From: Miscanthus floridulus
Taxonomy: Eukaryota > Streptophyta > Magnoliopsida > Poales > Poaceae
DNA length: 64,000 nucleotides
Assembly (NCBI RefSeq): GCF_019320115.1
Contig: NC_089581.1
Span: 66,358,033 to 66,422,032, forward strand
Direction of reading: 5' to 3'
This document shows positions 1 to 11,127 of this stretch, one piece after another. The translations under genes were made by a program, and so were the position numbers. The notes under the pieces are model-generated. The model had not been told where the DNA came from. It did no database searches and saw only the letters and a program-made list of their open reading frames with translations. Position 1 is the stretch's first letter, and each line of letters begins with the position of its first letter.

Positions 1-1751
1 GCAAACCCTAAGTGTTAGTTTAGGGTTTGATCTTGTTTTGGTCATGTTTTGTGACCAATAGGGTTTCAAGATCAGTTTGGTCAAGTCACTTGTGTGGTTC
101 TCAATGGTAGAATAGCAAGTTGGTTTTGTTGGCTTGAAACTGTACCGTGAAGGAAAGTTGTATTCAAGGTGTTGTTATATTTCATGCACTATGAAAGCAT
201 CATGTTTACATTATCATCATGTTGAAGCATATGCTATTATTTCGTGTAGAATCCGAGAGTGAACCAATTCTAGTTGAGCAAGTTGTGGAAGAATCCCCGG
301 TTGTCACGGGATTCGATAATTGTGGTACTGATCCGGAACCCGAGATCGTCAACGAAGGCAAGCCCCGGTTTATGCATTAACCATTCCCTTATTTACTTTG
401 AAAAGTTTATCACCTATGTTACTTATTGCATTAAGTTGATTTATTCAAATGTTACCTACTTGATGCATTGCCTACCTTGTTAATTGTTTACCATCCTTGA
501 AGATGATTTCATTTACAAAGGCATAGAAATGCTTAGTATGCTTTATGGTAGGCTTTCGAAGTAAAAGTTTCGATACAATCAAAGATGGCATACTGGCCAA
601 AGAAAGAAAGAAGATAGAATGAACTAGAGACTAGTCGGGTGACTTATCTTGAATGTTGGGTAAAGTTGCCCACTATGTCGCTTAAAGGCCACTCATTGTG
701 GATCTTCTGAACGAGACACTTTGTAGTACTGGTCACATACTTCGGTAAGCCTACTTCGGCTAATCCGATACTAAGACGAATGCCCACGCACTGGGAGTGG
801 AGAGATGGTGGGAGTAGCGTGTACCCTCATGGCTGGAATGTGGCCAGATTTGAGGTGTGCTGTGCTCTCGGGTGGCGTGGAGATGGCTTAGTATGGGGGG
901 ATCTGGTAGCAAGGTTGATATATGCAAGATTAAGTTCTACATATGTCGTGTGATAAGGAATCCCCAGCTAGGACTTGAATCAATTCGAATTGCCGGTGCT
1001 CCGTGAATATAGAGACTCGATTCATTACAGAAGTAATGCAGGACTGGTGAATTACTAAAACTTGAGAAAAGGAATGGAATGAGAAGGAATAGAACATGGG
1101 AGATGAACATTTAGTTTGAGATAATGAACTAAGAAGACTTAGGGGTAAAACATGAAAATAGGATCAAGAATAGTAAGCTTTTGGCAAAGAACTTTTGAAT
1201 CTTGCTACATCCTTACCTTGACCCAACACCTGCATCTCTAAAGTCCTTCAACCCCTTTTTCGTCGGGTCAATCTTGTTGAGTACTTTTGTACTCAGGGTT
1301 TGTTAACCCTTGTTGCAGGTGAGTCGCATGCGCAGTCTTGTTTTGGTCCCTGCTGCATCTCTGTGTTTGAAGTCAATGATGATGAGGAATGATGAATGGC
1401 CTTTGGACAAGGCACTAGTTTGTGTGAAATAAATAATGTTAATGTAATATTATCTCGCTACTATGGTTGTATGACACTTATGGTATTGTAAGTTTGAAAC
1501 AACTGGTTTGTAAATTATGTTATCTTAAGACTTTCGCTATCTTTTACTCTGATATATATATTTGAATAAACTATTGTAATCTGCAATGTCTGTGATTGGG
1601 ATCCTGTTCGAAAAGATTCATGGATGATTTGGGTTTCCCGAGGACACCCGACAGACCTATTAAGTTGTTGGGAACTCGTGTACGCTATCCGAGGTCTGTT
1701 AAGACAACGATAGGTGCACGTGGGCCCGATTTCTTAGGAGGTTCTGCCACA
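1..1751 (+). repeat. 5' LTR of element 1 (3' half only)
   Basis: The sequence repeats 9278-11027 nearly base for base. It ends in TGCCACA, just before a primer-binding site. It holds the R/U5 portion, including a splice-donor-like CAGGTGAGT at 1316-1324. Short ORFs inside it (for example 274-483) recur at the same place in the other LTR and are not genes. Confidence 0.92.
1316..1324 (+). other. Candidate splice donor in the LTR leader of element 1
   Basis: CAGGTGAGT is a perfect plant 5' splice-site consensus. It lies in the transcribed part of the LTR, well downstream of the TATA box seen in the other LTR copy. Splice-acceptor-like sequences occur just before the extra ORF (ending 2134) and before gag (ending 2834). 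Use of these sites is an inference. Confidence 0.4.
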
Positions 1752-1753
1752 GC

Positions 1754-1771
1754 TAGTATCAGAGCAAGTTC
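1754..1771 (+). other. Primer-binding site of element 1 (tRNA-iMet type)
   Basis: TAGTATCAGAGC starts two bases after the LTR end. It matches the complement of the 3' end of plant initiator tRNA-Met (TGGTATCAGAGC) with one change. The site primes minus-strand DNA synthesis. Confidence 0.8.
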
Positions 1772-2137
1772 CTATCTAAGATCATTGTAGGTTACTTTAG
1801 AAAACCTTCAAATTGATTTGGATCAAAGAAAGTAAACTTGATATTTTAGAGTTCAAATTTCTTTCTTCTTACCTCTGATCTAGCCTCAATCCTATCTTAT
1901 TTGAAAGTTTGTGGCGGATAATATGATTAGGTTTGTCCTATGTATTAAAAATATAGTACTTTTGATTGTATAAATCTTTTGTACTCAAATTCGTAAGATC
2001 GATTCATGCATCATGCTTGAACACCTTGCATAATAATTCCCCTTAAAAATGGTTGGGTAAGTAATGTCAATCCCATTCTTGCTAACCTCCATTATCCTCA
2101 AGCTATCCTTATAGTCCTACCCTAACTTCTACAGGCT

Positions 2138-2674
2138 ATGGCAAAGACCAAGATAACCGCACACAAGTCCACTGGAGCTCACGGAGTCCCTCATCACCAG
2201 TTGGCACCGCGTAACTGTGAGCTTGGTGAAGGAAGTTCCAAGACCCTAGGAGATGAAGGATCTTCAAGCAATCCCGCCAACATCGAGAACCTTACCAAGG
2301 AGCTCAACACCCTTCGTCGAGCTCATGTCAAAGATCAAGAGGAGTTGGTAGAAATGCAAAGGGGCATCACCATGACCATGGAGCTACGGAATGAAGCCTG
2401 GACACGAGAGGATGCGGCCAATGAATGCATCCATGAGTTGGAGTTCTACGTAGAAGACCTGGAGATGGACAATGCCATTCTTCATGAGAATGTCCACATG
2501 TTGTATGCTCAACTTCATCCTCCTCATGGGGATGGTGAAGTTATAGCTGAAGAAATGATTGTAGATCCAGGAGAAGTCGAGAATGAAGAAGAGGAGGAGG
2601 ATCCTGAGGAGTTAGTGTACTTCTCAGATGAAGATGAGGTTTCGTCCGGTATGGACACGGACGCCGATGACTGA
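2138..2674 (+). CDS. Extra ORF (ORF0) upstream of gag in element 1
   Basis: This intact 178-codon frame lies between the primer site and gag. I do not recognise an enzyme domain in it. After a short polar N-terminus comes a heptad-like stretch (about residues 52-125, rich in E, L, M and R) that should form a coiled coil, then a strongly acidic tail (about residues 136-178, with runs of E and D). Its ATG sits three bases after CTTCTACAG, a splice-acceptor-like sequence. Element 2 carries a longer ORF of the same design in the same place (34941-35999). An extra ORF before gag is known in some rice Tekay-type elements (RIRE3/RIRE8, from memory); its function is unknown. The frame has no stops although gag-pol has four. 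Confidence 0.7.
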   Translation: MAKTKITAHKSTGAHGVPHHQLAPRNCELGEGSSKTLGDEGSSSNPANIENLTKELNTLRRAHVKDQEELVEMQRGITMTMELRNEAWTREDAANECIHELEFYVEDLEMDNAILHENVHMLYAQLHPPHGDGEVIAEEMIVDPGEVENEEEEEDPEELVYFSDEDEVSSGMDTDADD

Positions 2675-2834
2675 GAGCTCGGAGTAGTAATAGTTCCTTT
2701 ACTGCTTTCCTAGAAAACCAGGGTTGTCTTGTGGGATACAAGACATGTAATATAAATAAGCAACCCTTTGTAGCATGAAACCTTTTAACTGCTTTCAATA
2801 AAGAATAATGTAAATCAACGTGTCTCTCTAACAG
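2675..2834 (+). other. Spacer between ORF0 and gag, with acceptor-like end
   Basis: This non-coding stretch of 160 bases contains an AATAAA-like signal (CAATAAAG near 2798) and ends in TCTCTCTAACAG directly before the gag ATG. That end looks like a 3' splice site. Whether it is used is not known. Confidence 0.45.
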
Positions 2835-3983
2835 ATGCCTCGTCCTAACACCCGAACTGGTGCGGGTACCTCGCAAGACAATGATGATATCCCAAATCCT
2901 CCACCAATGCCTCCGACTATGGCAGATGCCATAACTGCACTCGTCTATGCAATGGCAGAGAATGCTAGGTTGTTAAGGGAAATGGCTCAGAATCAACAGG
3001 CACCACACCCTAATCGTGGCCGTCGTAATAATGGAAATGACAAGTCCACCTATATTGATTTTACTGACACCCGTCCACCTGTGTTCTCTAAGGCAGAAGA
3101 GCCTTTAGAAGCTGACGATTGGCTTAGGACAATAGAGCAAAAGTTTGAGCTGATTCACTATATCGAGATTCAGAAGCCAAAGTTCGCGGCACAGCAACTC
3201 CGAGGAGCTGCTGGTGCCTGGTGGGCAAATTTGGTAGCAGTACAGCCTGCTGGTCACCAAATCACCTAGATGGAGTTTAAGGATGCCTTCAGGGCACACT
3301 ATATTCCAGATGGTGTGATGACCATGAAGTTAGAAGAGTTTTTGGCTCTTAGGCAAGGGGAGCACCCGGTGATGCACTATGTTGGGCGTTTCAATCACCT
3401 GTCCCAGTATGCTATAGAGTATGTGAATACTGACAGGAAGAAGAAGAACCATTTCATGAGAGGCCTGAACACCAAACTTCAAACCATGATGGCAACTTGT
3501 GGCAACGCAACTTATCATGAGACGGTCAACATTGCTATCGCTTTAGAAGAGAATTACCGTCGACACAAGGAGGCAAAGAAAAAGAGAATATCTGCTTCCA
3601 GATCGTCGAGTGGAAAGCATCAAAAGATAGTCTACCATCCTTAGAATCATGGCCGTGCGCCATTCCGCCCACAACAAAGCCAAAGCAGGCAGCAGTTCTT
3701 TATTTGCCCTGCAACTAATATGCCTAATCCTCATCAAGCACCGCAGCAGCATAATAATACAAATAATGCAAACCACACTGCTACTCCCTAGAATCACAAT
3801 TATCCATGTTATAATTGTGGTAAACCCAGACACTTTTCCCGAGAATGTCCGTATCCTAGGAAGAGTAATCCTGATGCACCTAAAGCCCCTGTTACTCAAG
3901 CTCAGAATCAGTACAAGGGCAATGCTCAGAACAGTCCAAAGGGTCAGACTAAGAAGAAAACTAGAAGGGTCTTCTATACTCAG
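2835..3983 (+). pseudogene. gag of element 1, three in-frame TAG stops
   Basis: Gag is the structural nucleocapsid protein that packages the element RNA. The frame starts at the ATG after the acceptor-like sequence. It holds a proline-rich start, the Ty3-type gag domain (about 3060-3580) and a zinc knuckle of CX2CX4HX4C form at 3807-3848, all in one frame that runs on into pol. TAG stops at 3267, 3642 and 3789 break it. Each can be explained by one C-to-T or G-to-A change, so these are recent single-base breaks, not frameshifts. As it stands only the first 144 residues would be made. Confidence 0.85.
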
Positions 3984-5927
3984 GTGGAATCTATTTCAGA
4001 AGGAGAACCAGTAATGATGGGTATGTTTCCCATTGCTAAGCATCCTGCAATTACCTTATTTGATTCTGGTGCATCCCATACATTCATCAATCGTACATTT
4101 GTTGTGAAGCATGGGATAACTATTGGGGAAACAAAAGAACCATATCATATACAGTCGCCCGGGGGACGAATCTATACAAGGGAGGTAGTTCAGCATGTAC
4201 CTATTGATTTGGGAGGTTATGAGTTCCCTACCAATATGCTGATATTAAAAGATCAAGATATAGATGTGATCCTTGGTATGAACTGGTTAACCCAACATGG
4301 GGCTATCATAGATGTCCTACGTAGAACCATAAGGGTAAATGCACCTGACAGCAAAACCCAACTTCTCATCCAACTTCCCTTTCCTAAGAGTACAGTTGGA
4401 ACAGTCTATGCAACTACTGTTGAAGAAGCCGAGAAAATTTTAGTGGTATGTGCATTTACGGATGTCTTTCCCAATGATCTGCCTGGTCTGCCACCAGACC
4501 GAGATGTAGAGTTTAGAATTGATCTAAAACTAGGAACGGCACCTGTGTCCAGAAGAGCATATAGGATGCCACCCAAAGAACTAGCAGAATTAAAAATGCA
4601 ACTACAAGAGTTGTTAGACAAGGGTTTCATTCAACCCAGTTCATCACCTTGGGGATGCCCTGCTATCTTTGTGAAGAAGAAAGACCAAACCTTAAGGTTA
4701 TGTGTTGACTATCGACCATTAAATGAAGTCACCATAAAGAACAAATACCCCTTACCTCGAATTGATTTGCTTTTTAATCAACTTGCGGGAGCTAAGGTGT
4801 TCTCGAAGATAGACTTGAGATCAGGCTATCACCAGATTAAGATCAGACGGGAAGATGTGCCGAAGATAGCGTTTACCACCCGTTATGGTCTATATGAGTA
4901 TTTAGTCATGTCTTTTGGGCTGACCAATGCCCTGGCTCATTTCATGTACCTCATGAACTCAGTTTTCATGCCCGAATTGGATAAGTTTGTAGTAGTGTTC
5001 ATTGATGACATTCTTATCTATTCTAAGAGCAAAGAGGAACATGTGGAACATCTCCGCATTGTTCTACAAAGATTAAGAGATCACGAATTATATGCCAAAT
5101 TCAGCAAATGTGCATTCTGGTTAGAGGAAGTACAATTTCTTGGTCATGTGTTATCTGCGGAAGGTATAGCTGTTGATCCAAGCAAGGTAAAAGAAGTCCT
5201 TAACTGGAAAGCACCTACAACTGTTCATCAAGTTCGTAGTTTTCTAGGGTTGGCAGGATATTATCATCGGTTCATCCCTGACTTCTCTAGAATTGCGAAG
5301 CCAATTACTGGACTGCTGAAAAATCAAACTAAGTTTGTATGGTCAACAGAATGTGAGAAGGCCTTTCAGACATTGAAGAAGTTGCTGACAACTACACCCG
5401 TATTAGCACAACCTGATATCGAGAGGCCGTTTGATATCTATTGTGATGCGTCTGGAATTGGTATTGGCTGTGTTCTTATGCAAGAAGGCAGAGTTATAGC
5501 GTATGCTTCCAGACAACTCAAGAAGCATGAAGAACATTATCCTACCCATGATCTTGAATTAGCCGCCGTTGTTCATGCACTCAAGGTTTGGCGACATTAT
5601 TTATTGGGCAATATCTGTCATATCTATACGGATCACAAAAGTTTGAAATACATCTTCACTCAGTCAGAGTTGAATATGAGGCAAAGAAGATGGTTAGAAC
5701 TTATCAAAGATTATGACTTAGAAGTGCATTATCATCCGGGCAAGGCTAATGTGGTTGCCGATGCCCTGAGTCGCAAAAGTCACTGCCATTGTCTGATTGT
5801 GAAACCTACGCAACGAACATTGTGTCAAGAGATGGAGCATCTGAATTTACAAATCATAGAACAAGATTCTCTATCCAATATTGCAGTTGAGTCCACTATC
5901 AAAGATCAGATCATTGATACTCAATAG
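3984..5927 (+). pseudogene. Protease, reverse transcriptase and RNase H of element 1
   Basis: This 647-residue open stretch is part of the gag-pol frame, not a separate gene; its ATG is internal. The aspartic protease motif FDSGASHTF lies at about residues 26-34. The reverse transcriptase covers about residues 190-440, with the active site [10 protein letters not shown] near residue 340. RNase H covers about residues 475-600, with DASG, the [15 protein letters not shown] block and the TDHKSL block. Together they cut the polyprotein and copy the RNA genome to DNA. One TAG stop at 5925 separates this part from the integrase. Motifs look intact. Lack of an own start and the upstream stops make it unable to be expressed in the normal way. 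Confidence 0.9.
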
Positions 5928-7331
5928 AAAAGTAAGGGTATAGCCCATATCAAAGATAAAGTCAGATCTAGAAAACCAACATGTTTCAATATTGATGAAT
6001 CCGATGTCATATGGTTCAAAGATAGATTGGTAGTACCCAAAAGTCTAGAGCTACAAAAGCAGATTCTTGATGAAGCTCATTCTACAAGATACTCCATTCA
6101 TCCAGGTAGCAACAAAATGTATCATGATCTGCGAAAGAGATATTGGTGGACCAAAATGAAAATAGAAATAGCTCAATATGTGGCCAAATGTGATACTTGT
6201 CAGAGAGTCAAAGCGGTTCACATGAAGACTGCAGGTCCATTACATTCATTGTCAGTTCCATCTTGGAAGTGGGAAGATATTTGTATGGACTTCATCGTGG
6301 GATTGCCTAGGACATCTGTAGGTCACAATTCAATATGGGTTATTGTTGATCGCCTAACCAAGATAGCTCATTTCTTACCAGTCAGAGATAAATATCGAGC
6401 GGAACAGTATGTAAAGCTTTATCTTGATAGAATCTTCAGTCTGCATGGGGCACCCAAGACCATTGTCTCTGACAGAGGGTCATTGTTCGTATCCAAGTTT
6501 TGGAAAAGTCTACATGAGTCTTTGGGAACCAAACTTATCCGTAGTTCTGCTTATCATCCGCAAACAGATGGACAGACTGAAAGGGTAAATCAAATTCTTG
6601 AAGATATGTTAAGAGCATGTGTTCTTTCTGATGGTACTAAATGGGATGAATGTCTTCCCTTAGCTGAGTTCTCATATAACAATAGCCATCAAGAGAGCAT
6701 TAAAATGGCACCATTCGAAGCATTGTATGGCCGTAGATGTCAGACACCTTTAAATTGGTCAGAAGCTAGAGAGCGTTGGTTCTTTGGACCGGATGTGGTC
6801 AAGGAAGCCGAAGAGAAAGTTAAACTCATACAAGCTAATATGAAGGTAGCTCAATCTAGACAGAAAAGCTATGCTGATAAGAGGAGACGACTGCTAGAAT
6901 TCAAAGTGGGGGATCATGTCTACCTCAACGTGTCGCCGATGAAAGGAGTTCATCGATTTGGGATTCGGGGAAAGTTGGTGCCCCGTTATGTCGGTCCTTT
7001 TCAAATCCAACAACGATGTGGACCAGTCGTCTATCGTGCCAAGCTACCAGATCACATGTCAGCTGTGCATGATATCTTCCATGTATCCCAGTTAAAGAAG
7101 TGTCTTCAAGTACCTGACCAAGAGATAGATTTAGGTGATGTAGAACTAGAACCTGATTTGACTTATGCTGAGTACCCCATTAGAGTCTTAGATCAGAAAG
7201 ATCGGGTCACTCGAAGACGTACAATCAAGTTCTACAAAGTACAATGGAACCAACACACTGAAGAAGAAGCTACTTGGGAGTCCGAGGATTACTTAGAAGA
7301 AAATTTTCCTGACTTCTTCGCTTCTATCTAG
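5928..7331 (+). pseudogene. Integrase with C-terminal chromodomain, element 1
   Basis: The same frame continues after the TAG at 5925; the first ATG is at 6027. The HHCC zinc-binding block is present (HSTRYSIHPG ... CDTCQRVK). The catalytic core keeps its three acids: D in MDFIVGLP, D in SDRGSLF and E in QTERVNQ, the last two in DX35E spacing. The C-terminal part (about residues 375-434 of the 6027 frame) is a chromodomain with IKFYKVQW and EEATWESEDYL. In chromoviruses this domain steers insertion to marked chromatin. The stop at 7329 is followed by the polypurine tract 160 bases later. Only the upstream TAG stops spoil it. Confidence 0.9.
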
Positions 7332-7489
7332 TTGCAATACCTTGTCTATATTGTAACTTGTTTCTTTTGTTAAAAGGATGGAAAAAAACCCTCACTAGCT
7401 TTTTGAATAAAGTTATGATGTGTTAGTTTGACACATTTCCTTTTCTATTACTTAGCCTTAGGTTTTAAATCTCGGGAAGAGATTTCTTT

Positions 7490-7501
7490 AAGGGGGAAGG
7501 G
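7490..7501 (+). other. Polypurine tract of element 1
   Basis: AAGGGGGAAGGG lies one base before the TG that opens the 3' LTR. It primes plus-strand synthesis. Confidence 0.85.
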
Positions 7502-7502
7502 T

Positions 7503-10500
7503 TGTAACACCTCTGGTGTTTTGACCTAGCACTAAAACTTGACATGTCATCATATGCATTGCAAAGCATTCATAAAGTAGAAAATTTTGAATGCATTCAT
7601 TAAATAAGCTTTATTTCATAATGTTGTTATTTTATGTGATGTGATTCAAAACTTTAAATAAAGATCAAGACCACAAGGGTCAAATTTCATGTGATCATGT
7701 GAGACCATGTGTCAATTGACTCAAATAACCCTAATGGGCCATGTAACTGGTCAAAAATCATATTTAAGTAAAAAGGTAAACAAATCAAATTTGAATTCAA
7801 ATTCAAACCATGAAAGTCCTTTTTGCCCCTTTTGTCTAATTCAAAATCCATTTGGAATTTGGGGTTGTGACAAAAAGCAAAGTTGAAGCTTATTTAATAA
7901 GGATCAACTTTGGTATTCAAAGTTTTTAAAGTTTACATATAAAATTTGGAGTAATTTTGAAATGATTCAAATGCTCAAATGCACCCCAAATTCAAATTTC
8001 AAAATGGAGCTAGAATTTGAAAATGTTCCTTGAAGCAAAGTTGTAGAGTTTGAAAAGTTGAGCAACTTTCATTTTTGGAGATTTTCAACTTCTTTAGAAA
8101 ATTTGTGAGTAATTTGCAAAATAAACGCAGTGGCAATTTTGTAAATAATCCAAAAATCAAAATGAAGCCGAGCGCCACCTCCCTGCTTGCCGCCGGTGCC
8201 ACGCAGCTATCGCCGCCGATCGATTTTCGCTGCTTTCTTGCGCGGTGACACGCAGCAGGCTCCGTGGCGAGTTCGTTTGTGAGCTGTCGACGTCGGACGT
8301 CTCCTTCCCGTCTATAAATAGGAACAACCGCCGCCGTCGTCCTTCCTTTCTTCTTCTTTGCTCTGTTCCGCCACCGCGCAGCTCCGCCGCTCGCCGTAGC
8401 CGCCGTCGAGTCCTTCCCGTCATGCCTAGCTAAGCCAGCGTGATCGCCTCGAAGTAGTGCTTCTCTTTGGCTTGCTCGCACCACTCAAGTTGGCCAGAAT
8501 CGCCCAGCACGACGCCTTCTTCCTCGGAGCCGGCCGAAGTACCACCACCATCGACCTCGCCATGGCCAGGACGTTCCAGCCCATCTCTGCCTTCACCAAG
8601 CACACCAGCGTGATCGTGGTGAGCTCCTGAGCGTGATGCTCGCTTCGCTTTAGCCTCTACTGCATCGTAGCCATGGATACGCCGTGCGCCGTCGTGCCCA
8701 CGCCGCCATGGCCGACGTGGAGCTCCCTCCGGTGCGCCTACTGCCGTTCTGAGGGCTAGGATGGATTCATGGGGTGGCATAGGTCGTGCTGGTGCAGTCC
8801 GTCTCGTCGGAACCTCACCACCGGCGTGTTTTGCTGGCCGGAGATGACAGTGCCGCCGTATGCTCTGTGTTGTGTCACCGACGAGCGGGGCCGGCTGTCA
8901 GTGAGAGAGAGAGAGAGAATAGTAAGATTTTGTTATTTCTGAATTTTGAATAGTGCAGTAACTTTGGAAATTTATAAGAAAATAATTATAGCTCCAAAAA
9001 TTTTGAAAATTTGTGTGTAGCTTCTGTACATGTTCTAGTATGGTTTAAAAATATGAAACTTGAAATTTGAATAAATTTTTAATGTTCAAAAATTCAGTTA
9101 ATTAATTGATAAATGTGATTTCCATGATTTTTGTAGGCCACTGTATAACTCCAAAAATTATGAAATTTGTTTTGGTACACTAATTTGTCATGAGGAAGCT
9201 TACATAAAATTTTGAGGTCATTTGGAACAAGTTCATTTTTGGGCTTATTTCCAAATTAATTCAAAAATGGATGAAAACAAACCCTAAGTGTTAGTTTAGG
9301 GTTTGATCTTGTTTTGGTCATATTTTGTGACCAGTAGGGTTTCAAGATCAGTTTGGTCAAGTCACTTGTGTGGTTCTCAATGGTAGAATAGCAAGTTGGT
9401 TTTGTTGGCTTGCAACTGTACCGTGAAGGAAAGTTGTATTCAAGGTGTTGTTATATTTCATGCACCATGAAAGCATCATGTTTACATTATCATCATGTTG
9501 AAGCATATGCTATTATTTCATGTAGAATCTGAGAGTGAACCGATTCTAGTTGAGCAAGTTGTGGAAGAATCCCCGGTTGTCACAGGATTCGATAATTGTG
9601 GTACTGATCTGGAACCCAAGATCGTCAACGAAGGCAAGCCCCGGTTTATGCATTAACCATTCCCTTGTTTACTTTGAAAAGTTTATCACCTATGTTACTT
9701 ATTGCATTAAGTTGATTTATTCAAATGTTACCTACTTGATGCATTGCCTACCTTGTTAATTGTTTACCATCCTTGAAGATGATTTCATTTACAAAGGCGT
9801 AGAAATGCTTAGTATGCTTTATGGTAGGCTTTCAAAGTAAAAGTTTTGATACAATCAAAGATGGCATACTGGCCAAAGAAAGAAAGAAGATAGAATGAAC
9901 TAGAGACTAGTCGGGTGACTTATCTTAAATGTTGGGTAAAGTTGCCGACTATGTCGCTTAAAGGCCACTCATTGTGGATCTTCTGAACGAGACACTTTGT
10001 AGTACTGGTCACATACTCCGGTAAGCCTACTTCGGCTAATCCGATACTAAGACGAATGCCCACGCACTGAGAGTGGAGAGATGGCAGGAGTAGCGTGTAC
10101 CCTCGTGGCTGGAATGTGGCTGGATTTGAGGTGTGCTGTGCTCTCGGGTGGCGTGGAGACGGCTTAGTATAGGAGGATCCGGTAGCGAGGTTGATATATG
10201 CAAGATTAAGTTCTACATATGTCATGTGATAAGGAATCCCTAGCTAGGACTTGAATCAATTCGAATTGCCGGTGCTCCGCGGATATGGAGACTCGATTCA
10301 TTACAGAAGCAATGCAGGACTGGTGAATTACTAAAACTTGAGAAAAGGAATGGAATGAGAAGGAATGGAACATGGGATATGAACACTTAGTTTGAGATAA
10401 TGAACTAAGAAGACTTAGGGGTAAAACGTGAAAATAGGATCAGGAATAGTAAGCTTTTGGCAAAGAACTTTTGAATCTTGCTACATTCTTACCTTGACCC

Positions 10501-11027
10501 AACACCTGCATCTCTAAAGTCCTTCAACCCCTTTTTCGTCGGGTCAGTCTTGTTGAGTACTTTTGTACTCAGGGTTTGTTAACCCTTATTGCAGGTGAGT
10601 TGCATGTGTAGGCTTGTTTTGGTCCCTGCTGCATCTCTGTGTTTGAAGTCAATGACGATGAGGAATGATGAATGGCCTTTGGACAAGGCACTAGTTTGTG
10701 TGAAATAAATAATGTTAATATAATATTATCCTGCTACTATGGTTGTATGACACTTATGGTATTGTAAGTTTGAAACAACTGGTTTGTAAATTATATTATC
10801 TTAAGACTTCCGCTATCTTTTACTCTGATATATATATTTGAATAAACTGTTGTAATCTGCAATGTCTGTGATTGGGATCCTGTTCGAAAAGATTCGTGGA
10901 TGATTCGGGTTTTCCGATGACACCCGACAGACCTGTTAAATTGTTGGGAACTCGTGTATGCTATCCGAGGTCTGTTAAGACAACGATAGGTGCGCGTGGG
11001 CCTGATTTCTTAGGAGGTTCTGCCACA
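7503..11027 (+). repeat. 3' LTR of element 1 (full, 3525 bp)
   Basis: It opens with TGTAACACC after the polypurine tract and closes with TGCCACA, matching the end of the 5' LTR at 1751. The middle (about 8150-8900) is GC-rich and carries overlapping ORFs on both strands that show no protein family. Target duplication cannot be tested because the left end is outside the window. Confidence 0.92.
8311..8320 (+). promoter_or_regulatory. TATA box in the LTR of element 1
   Basis: TCTATAAATA is a good plant TATA box. It stands about 810 bases into the LTR, just before the GC-rich leader, so the RNA probably starts near 8340. Confidence 0.65.
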
Positions 11028-11127
11028 CAAGTGACACGTTAATAAATACCAACAAGCATTTCTGGCGTTGTTGCTAGAGACTAGATTTAAAACTCTGTTC
11101 TTAGTAGCGACGCTAAGAAATGTCAAC
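11028..11127. other. Unassigned fragment between element 1 and the copia remnant
   Basis: About 100 bases that fit neither the LTR of element 1 nor the copia gag frame. The gag reading breaks off right after the zinc-knuckle start (reverse strand, near 11128). It may be a scrap of another retroelement leader. I see no gene in it. Confidence 0.4.

Larger units (their letters stand above)
1..11027 (+). mobile_element. Element 1: Tekay/Del-type Ty3/gypsy chromovirus, 5' end cut by window
   Basis: This is an LTR retrotransposon read left to right: partial 5' LTR, tRNA-iMet-like primer site, an extra ORF, gag, protease, reverse transcriptase, RNase H, integrase with C-terminal chromodomain, polypurine tract and full 3' LTR. 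The order PR-RT-RH-IN marks Ty3/gypsy and the terminal chromodomain marks the chromovirus branch. The DSG protease and the RT with FIDD fit the Tekay/Del (RIRE3/RIRE8-like) lineage. Position 2 onward aligns with 9278 onward in the 3' LTR, so about 1.8 kb of the 5' LTR lies outside the window. The two LTRs differ by only a few percent where I compared them, so the insertion is fairly young. It cannot move by itself now because the gag-pol frame carries four stops. Confidence 0.93.

Noticed and set aside
274..483. A 69-codon ORF that recurs at 9550-9759
   Set aside because: The repeat is due to the two LTRs of element 1. It has no domain and lies in leader sequence.
8157..8780. Overlapping ORFs on both strands
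   Set aside because: GC-rich leader of the LTR of element 1, low complexity, no family.
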